Assembly: GCA_030066985.1 (NCBI GenBank)
Contig: JASJAN010000002.1
Location: 217,495-281,494 of the forward strand
From: Desulfobacterales bacterium
GTDB taxonomy: Bacteria; Desulfobacterota; Desulfobacteria; Desulfobacterales; JAHEIW01
Direction: 5' to 3'
DNA: 64,000 bases
Shown: piece after piece, positions 59,533 to 64,000 of the stretch
How positions within the stretch are numbered: the stretch's first letter is position 1
Layout: each line of letters begins with the position of its first letter
Notes under the pieces: generated by a model
Seen by the model: only the letters and a program-made list of their open reading frames with translations
What the model was told of the DNA's origin: nothing
Database searches by the model: none
Made by a program: the position numbers and the translations under genes

Positions 59533-60966
59533 ATGGAAAATATTCTGCTATTTTTATCCACCATTCGCTGGCAGGACGTTGTTGATATTTGTGTCAACAG
59601 TTACATTCTTTTCCGTTTTTATGTTCTCTTTAGAGGAACAAATGTTTTTCAGGTTCTTGTCGGAATGACCGTTTTGTGGTTTCTGCAGCGCATTGCGGTT
59701 TCCCTCGGATTGATTGTTACCAGCTGGGTTGTCCAGGGCATTGTGGCAGTGGGTGCGATCATTATCATCGTTGTATTTCGCAATGAAATTCGGCGGGTGC
59801 TCCAGGCCAAAAATTTAAAATCGATTCTCTGGGGGTTGTCCTATAAAACGGCGACGACGCCCACCGAAATAATCACCGAGACCGTCTATCAAATGGCGGC
59901 CCGCAAGTGCGGCGCTTTGATTGTTTTTCCGGGCAAAGAGGATCTAAGCGGCTTGGTGCAGGGCGGTACGCCCTGGAAAGGCTTGATCACCAAAGAAATG
60001 ATTGCCAGTATCTTCTGGCCTGACAATCCGGTGCACGATGGTGCCGCCATTGTTCAGGGAGATCAAATAACCCTTGTAGGCGCCATTCTGCCGCTATCGG
60101 ATCGTCAGGATTTGCCTTCACACTATGGTACCCGGCACCGTGCGGCCTTAGGCCTGGCTGAAGCGTCCGATGCACTGGTTATTGTGGTATCAGAAGAAAG
60201 AGGCGATGTGCTGGTGGCCAAGGGTAACCGCTTGCGCGAAATCAAGCAAAAACGGACACTGGAGAACAACCTGCAAGAGCATTTGGGTACGGCCGCCGTT
60301 GACAAAGGAGCCGCTCGTAAAGAAGGCCTGGAAATAGCGTCAGCCGCGATGCTGTCCATCTTGTTTATTACCGGCATCTGGTTCAGTGTTTCCCGGGGAC
60401 AGGACACACTGGTTTCTTTAGACATTCCTATCGATTACACCAATCGAAAAGCCGGAACTGAAATTGTCGATACGTCGGTTAAATCGGTTAGTCTGGTGTT
60501 AAGCGGTTCAGGTGCCTTGGTCAAAGCCATCACACCGAACCAGGTCAACGTTCGCCTGGATTTAAGCAATGCCGTTATCGGTTCCAACTCTTTTTTCCTC
60601 ACATCAGAGAACATATCGTTGCCACCCGGTATTGTGCTGCGTGAAGTGACGCCTTCAGAGGTCGATGTTTTAATTGACGAAACCATCAAAAAGAAATTGC
60701 CGGTCCAGATTGATTGGGCTGGCAAACTGTCCGGGAATCTCATTTTGGTGGATTCCGTAACCGAACCGGCCAAAGTGGAAGTCACCGGCAGCAAGCGCAT
60801 TCTTGAAGAAATCGGGACGATTTATACCGAAAAAGTGCAGCTCGATCAGCTAAGCGGCACAGGCGAAATTACAGCCAACCTGGTGCTGAGTCCGGCATCT
60901 TTAAAAATGGCGCCCGGATCCAAGGAAAAGGTTACTATCCAATATTTTATTCGGGAAAGAGAGTGA
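59533..60966 (+). CDS. cdaA: Diadenylate cyclase (CdaA type) fused to YbbR domains
   Basis: 477 residues. Three N-terminal membrane helices (about 10-90), then a DisA_N cyclase domain (about 95-255) with the catalytic motifs DGA (HDGAAIV, about 168) and RHR (GTRHRAALG, about 200). A fourth helix (LSILFITGIWFSV, about 275-292) leads into at least two YbbR repeats (about 295-477; e.g. PGIVLREVTPSEVDVLID and EPAKVEVTGSK). CdaA makes cyclic di-AMP from two ATP; CdaR/YbbR proteins normally are a separate partner. Here they are one chain, with the YbbR part outside the membrane. Cell-wall or osmotic signalling is the known role. Confidence 0.92.
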   Translation: MENILLFLSTIRWQDVVDICVNSYILFRFYVLFRGTNVFQVLVGMTVLWFLQRIAVSLGLIVTSWVVQGIVAVGAIIIIVVFRNEIRRVLQAKNLKSILWGLSYKTATTPTEIITETVYQMAARKCGALIVFPGKEDLSGLVQGGTPWKGLITKEMIASIFWPDNPVHDGAAIVQGDQITLVGAILPLSDRQDLPSHYGTRHRAALGLAEASDALVIVVSEERGDVLVAKGNRLREIKQKRTLENNLQEHLGTAAVDKGAARKEGLEIASAAMLSILFITGIWFSVSRGQDTLVSLDIPIDYTNRKAGTEIVDTSVKSVSLVLSGSGALVKAITPNQVNVRLDLSNAVIGSNSFFLTSENISLPPGIVLREVTPSEVDVLIDETIKKKLPVQIDWAGKLSGNLILVDSVTEPAKVEVTGSKRILEEIGTIYTEKVQLDQLSGTGEITANLVLSPASLKMAPGSKEKVTIQYFIRERE

Positions 60967-60994
60967 TTTGAATGCGGAATGCGGAATTTTGATT

Positions 60995-62398
60995 CTAGAA
61001 AAGGAGGTCCTGATTGATGAGGGTTCCTTTTTTGACGGTGGCGTTAGTGTTTTGCGTGTTTTTGATTGACACCCGGCCCTGAATGACCACATCGCTCTCA
61101 AAAGCGACATCGCCTACAATTTCAAGTGATTCACAATCCACCAACGAGGGCAATCCCTGCCCGATACGTTGCTCCAATAGATCTATTTTTCCATAGAACC
61201 GTGGGTCCAATTTGATTTTGACCGTTTCCGGTTTGCCGGCTGCCGTGCGTTTTGGATTGATGCTCAGTTGGTATTTATCCTCGAGAATATAACAATCCGA
61301 GCGCAGCGCCAAAAGGTCATTGCAGGACTTGACCGGAAAAAATCGGGAACGGGGCACCCGCACAGCGGTGGCACCGTCGAACAGAGAAATTGCAGCGCCC
61401 ATGGCGGTCTCAACCTGGAAAACCACCGGGCTGCTTTCATTTCTAGGATCTGCTGTTTTCGGATTGAGGATCATGGGAAGATGCAACGTGTGTTCTTTGT
61501 CGAACAGCGTTTTTAAAGCGTCTAAATTGATCCAGATGTTATTGGTGTTGAAAAAGCGATAGCGGGTAATATCCTGAAAGGCCTTAATTTCATCCTGGGG
61601 GCATTGAGCAGCCTCACGCAAAATCATGCGCCCGTTGCGATGCCGGGCCAGATGCCCGCCTTTGATATCCGCCGGGGTTTTTTCTGCCACCTCCATCATA
61701 AACGGAAAGCCTTCTTCTGCAAAATAACCCAGCAGCCCCATTTCCATTTGGGCACCGAGATTATCCAGGTTATGAATAAAGGCAAATCGGATTCCGTTTT
61801 TCTGAAGCCGATCCAGCATTCCGGACGTATGCAGGGCGGTAAACACATCACCGTGTCCCGGTGGGTTCCATTCCAATTCCGGATTCGGCGGCCATGTGGC
61901 CGGTTGTAGATCTTTTTGTTGAATTTTTGGAAACTTGTGCTGAATAAACTGAAACGGTTTGCGTGCAGGATTAATTTTGGATAAGGCTGTTTGGGTTGCC
62001 GCATGGGTATTAAAGCTGTTCATGAGCGCCAGCTGGACGCCATCGTGATCAGCTTGTTTTAAAATAATTTCAAGAAAATTCTTTCCGTCTTTGGCTTCGA
62101 TCAGTGACTTGGGCCCAGTCAAACCCATGGTTGTTCCCAATCCGCCGTTTAAAACGATTCGAACACTATGCTGCAGAGCACGCTGACCGGCATCGGCATA
62201 TTTTTTTAAACGGTTGAAGTCCTGGATATCCTGGTGCTCAACCGGCTGAATCTCGCGATCATACACCAGACCTGTTTCTCCGCTTAGCACCTGATGGTAG
62301 TAATAGGCAAAGGTATCAATCACCAGAGGCTGCAGACCTTCGTCTTGCATCTTGGCAACAAATGCAGGCAGATGGCCTTTAGCCGGTGTTTTGGACAT
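60995..62398 (-). CDS. UTP-glucose-1-phosphate uridylyltransferase, eukaryotic-type UDPGP family
   Basis: 467 residues, like eukaryotic UGP rather than bacterial GalU (about 300). Nucleotide loop VLNGGLGTTMGLTGPKSLIE, ATWPPNPELEWNPPGHGDVFTALH with the GHGD motif, and a C-terminal left-handed beta helix ending in DVVIQGRVSIKN. Makes UDP-glucose from UTP and glucose 1-phosphate; it could feed glycogen synthesis or polysaccharides. Its 3' end faces the cyclase gene. Confidence 0.93.
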   Translation of the reverse strand: MSKTPAKGHLPAFVAKMQDEGLQPLVIDTFAYYYHQVLSGETGLVYDREIQPVEHQDIQDFNRLKKYADAGQRALQHSVRIVLNGGLGTTMGLTGPKSLIEAKDGKNFLEIILKQADHDGVQLALMNSFNTHAATQTALSKINPARKPFQFIQHKFPKIQQKDLQPATWPPNPELEWNPPGHGDVFTALHTSGMLDRLQKNGIRFAFIHNLDNLGAQMEMGLLGYFAEEGFPFMMEVAEKTPADIKGGHLARHRNGRMILREAAQCPQDEIKAFQDITRYRFFNTNNIWINLDALKTLFDKEHTLHLPMILNPKTADPRNESSPVVFQVETAMGAAISLFDGATAVRVPRSRFFPVKSCNDLLALRSDCYILEDKYQLSINPKRTAAGKPETVKIKLDPRFYGKIDLLEQRIGQGLPSLVDCESLEIVGDVAFESDVVIQGRVSIKNTQNTNATVKKGTLINQDLLF

Positions 62399-62399
62399 T

Positions 62400-62563
62400 T
62401 AGTTCTCCATGTCAAAGGGTTCTGTGTTTCGCGTTGCGGGTATCAGGCTCTAAAGTTCCGCCGTTGGCGGTTCAGGTTTCAGGTTTCGGGTGTCAGAAAA
62501 AAGAGGCCATGCAGAATCTGATGATTTCCATCAGATTGGTAATCCTGACACCTGACACCTTTT
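62400..62563. repeat. Intergenic GGTGTCAG-type inverted repeat
   Basis: Arms at 62469-62496 (GGTTTCAGGTTTCGGGTGTCAG) and 62544-62559 (inverse CCTGACACCTGACACC). Same family as at 21208-21333. Confidence 0.6.
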
Positions 62564-63628
62564 TTAGGTGACTTGAACAATCCACCCCAACGGGTCTTCG
62601 GCTTTGCCATACTGGATGTCGGTGATGGCCTTGTAGTATTTCTGGGCCACCGGGCCAACCTTGCCGTCGGCAATTGTAAAGACCTGGTCCCCGTATTTGA
62701 TCTCGCCAACCGGTGAGATCACGGCTGCGGTCCCGGAGCCGAAAACTTCCGTCAGTTTTCCCGAAGCATTGGCCTCCACTAAATCATCGATACTGATTTT
62801 TCTCTCTGACACTTTATCTTTCCAGTGTTTGGCCAGCCGGATCACCGAATCCCGGGTGATGCCCGGCAGGATGCTGCCGTTTAATTCCGGTGTGACGATC
62901 TCACCGTCAATCACGAAAAAGATGTTCATGGAGCCGACTTCTTCAAGATATTTTTGCTCGACGCCATCCAGCCAAAGCACCTGCGCATAGCCTTCTTTGT
63001 GGGCTTCTTCACCGGCCAGGATGCTGGCAGCATAGTTGCCGGGTGTTTTGGCTTCACCCACACCGCCGCGCACGGCCCGGACATATTTATGGGTGACCAG
63101 AATTTTAACCGGGTTAAATCCCTCGGGGTAATAGGCGCCCACCGGTGAAAGAATAATAAAATAGCGATAGTTGAATGAAGCCCGCACACCGATATAGGGG
63201 TCCGTGGCAATAAGCGTGGGCCGGATGTAAAGAGAGGTTTCGGGGGCTCCCGGCACCCAATTTTTTTCCATTGTCAGCAGCTGCTTGAGTGCATCAAGGG
63301 CAAAGCCCTCGTCGAGTTCAGGCATGCACAGTCGCCGACAGGAGCGATTCAAACGTTTAAAATTTTCCTGGGGCCTGAACAGCTGAATGTTGCCGGATTC
63401 TGTTCGGTAAGCTTTAAGCCCCTCAAACGCGCCCTGAGCATAATGCAGAAACATGGTGGACGGATCCAAAGCCATGGGACCGTAAGGCTCGATGCGCGCT
63501 GAATGCCACCCCTTATCCGGCTCGTAATCCATGATAAACATGTAATCGGTGAACAGGGTCCCAAAACCCAAGTTGGCTTCATCCGGTTTTTCTTTTAGCT
63601 GTGCAGATTCTGTCACGATCACTTCCAT
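62564..63628 (-). CDS. ilvE: Branched-chain amino acid aminotransferase
   Basis: 354 residues, the longer IlvE form. PLP-Lys in KILVTHKYVRAVRGGVGEAKTPGNYAAS; EVGSMNIFFV and the substrate-loop SGTAAVISPVGEI typical of class IV aminotransferases. Transfers amino groups to branched-chain 2-oxo acids. GAGGAGG precedes the ATG. Confidence 0.95.
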   Translation of the reverse strand: MEVIVTESAQLKEKPDEANLGFGTLFTDYMFIMDYEPDKGWHSARIEPYGPMALDPSTMFLHYAQGAFEGLKAYRTESGNIQLFRPQENFKRLNRSCRRLCMPELDEGFALDALKQLLTMEKNWVPGAPETSLYIRPTLIATDPYIGVRASFNYRYFIILSPVGAYYPEGFNPVKILVTHKYVRAVRGGVGEAKTPGNYAASILAGEEAHKEGYAQVLWLDGVEQKYLEEVGSMNIFFVIDGEIVTPELNGSILPGITRDSVIRLAKHWKDKVSERKISIDDLVEANASGKLTEVFGSGTAAVISPVGEIKYGDQVFTIADGKVGPVAQKYYKAITDIQYGKAEDPLGWIVQVT

Positions 63629-64000
63629 GGAATCCTCCTCGGTGATTCTAATATTGATGGATATATCCAGAGCTTTATCTTCCTAATTTAATGGATATAG
63701 TATATTCAAGTGATAAATCAAGAAATATGTTCTTATCATCACAGAAGAGGTTCAAAGGTTCAGCGTTCAAAGGTTCTGGGTTTCTGGCTTCTGATTCTTA
63801 TACCTAGTCAATTCGTTAACTGGTTAAATGGTCAAATAGATTAAAATAGATTCAATCCCTGACTATTAAACCAATCAACTAATTAACCTCTGAACCCCGA
63901 ACCCTGAACCTTTGAACCTGGTGATTGACATCCGGCGCCAGCTTGGATATAAGCGGCCATTTGAAGTTTTAAGTCACAACTTTGCGCAATGGCGGCAAGG
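63629..64000. repeat. Right-end intergenic with GGTTCAAAGG-type repeat
   Basis: Left units GAGGTTCAAAGGTTCAGCG at about 63747-63780 and inverse units CCCTGAACCTTTGAACC at about 63887-63919. No gene in the last 370 bases, though one may start beyond the edge. Confidence 0.6.

Overview
The window looks like chromosomal DNA of a Gram-negative, probably anaerobic bacterium of the Desulfobacterota (old Deltaproteobacteria). This is an inference: there is no rRNA, but there are many outer-membrane-type lipoproteins, a GlrK-QseG-GlrR type two-component cassette with sigma-54 promoters, a signal-peptide-bearing AlgH protein, a bacterial alpha-2-macroglobulin, an archaeal-type thymidylate synthase, and many imperfect intergenic inverted repeats (CCCGTTGAGCCCG, CACGAAGNNCACAAAGG, GGTGTCAG and GGTTCAAAGG types). 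I see no tRNA, rRNA, CRISPR array, insertion sequence or prophage.

Layout. 1-9.6 kb: 3' part of an alpha-2-macroglobulin gene, an SLC13 carrier with RCK domains, and a gene-poor stretch with a frameshifted secreted-protein gene. 9.6-15.6 kb: a small HTH protein, two small related envelope proteins each behind a good sigma-54 promoter, then a histidine kinase, lipoprotein and sigma-54 activator operon, and a BamE-like protein. 15.8-20.2 kb: NAD synthase, an ATC-hydrolase-like protein, two lipoproteins, an aminotransferase. 20.4-30.1 kb: DNA metabolism (thymidylate synthase-like protein, gyrB, dnaN, an RdgC-like protein and its partner, and divergently a fusion of an endonuclease Q-like PHP module to a UvrD-type helicase). 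30.5-40.8 kb: lytic transglycosylase, HDOD protein, HPP membrane protein, an alkaline phosphatase with an in-frame amber codon, and a run of small envelope and housekeeping genes. 40.8-44 kb: PLP synthesis (pdxT, pdxS) with a divergent MocR/PdxR-type regulator. 44-47.3 kb: an arm-less HU-like protein beside a large palindrome, lipoproteins, a cupin and a receiver-only response regulator. 47.5-62.4 kb: glycogen locus (branching enzyme, glycogen synthase, glucan phosphorylase, a 1435-residue GH13/GH133 debranching fusion) and a eukaryotic-type UDP-glucose pyrophosphorylase, interrupted by a DUF2914 protein plus a diadenylate cyclase fused to YbbR domains. 62.6-63.6 kb: branched-chain aminotransferase.

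How the genes work together. The kinase, lipoprotein and activator most likely sense an envelope state and drive the two upstream sigma-54 genes. The glycogen genes make and degrade an alpha-glucan; no glgC is present, but a UDP-glucose-forming enzyme is. The gyrB-dnaN-rdgC block and the endonuclease/helicase fusion form a replication and repair neighbourhood. Most attractive for follow-up: the EndoQ-helicase fusion, the sigma-54/GlrR regulon of small paralogous proteins, and the CdaA-YbbR fusion.
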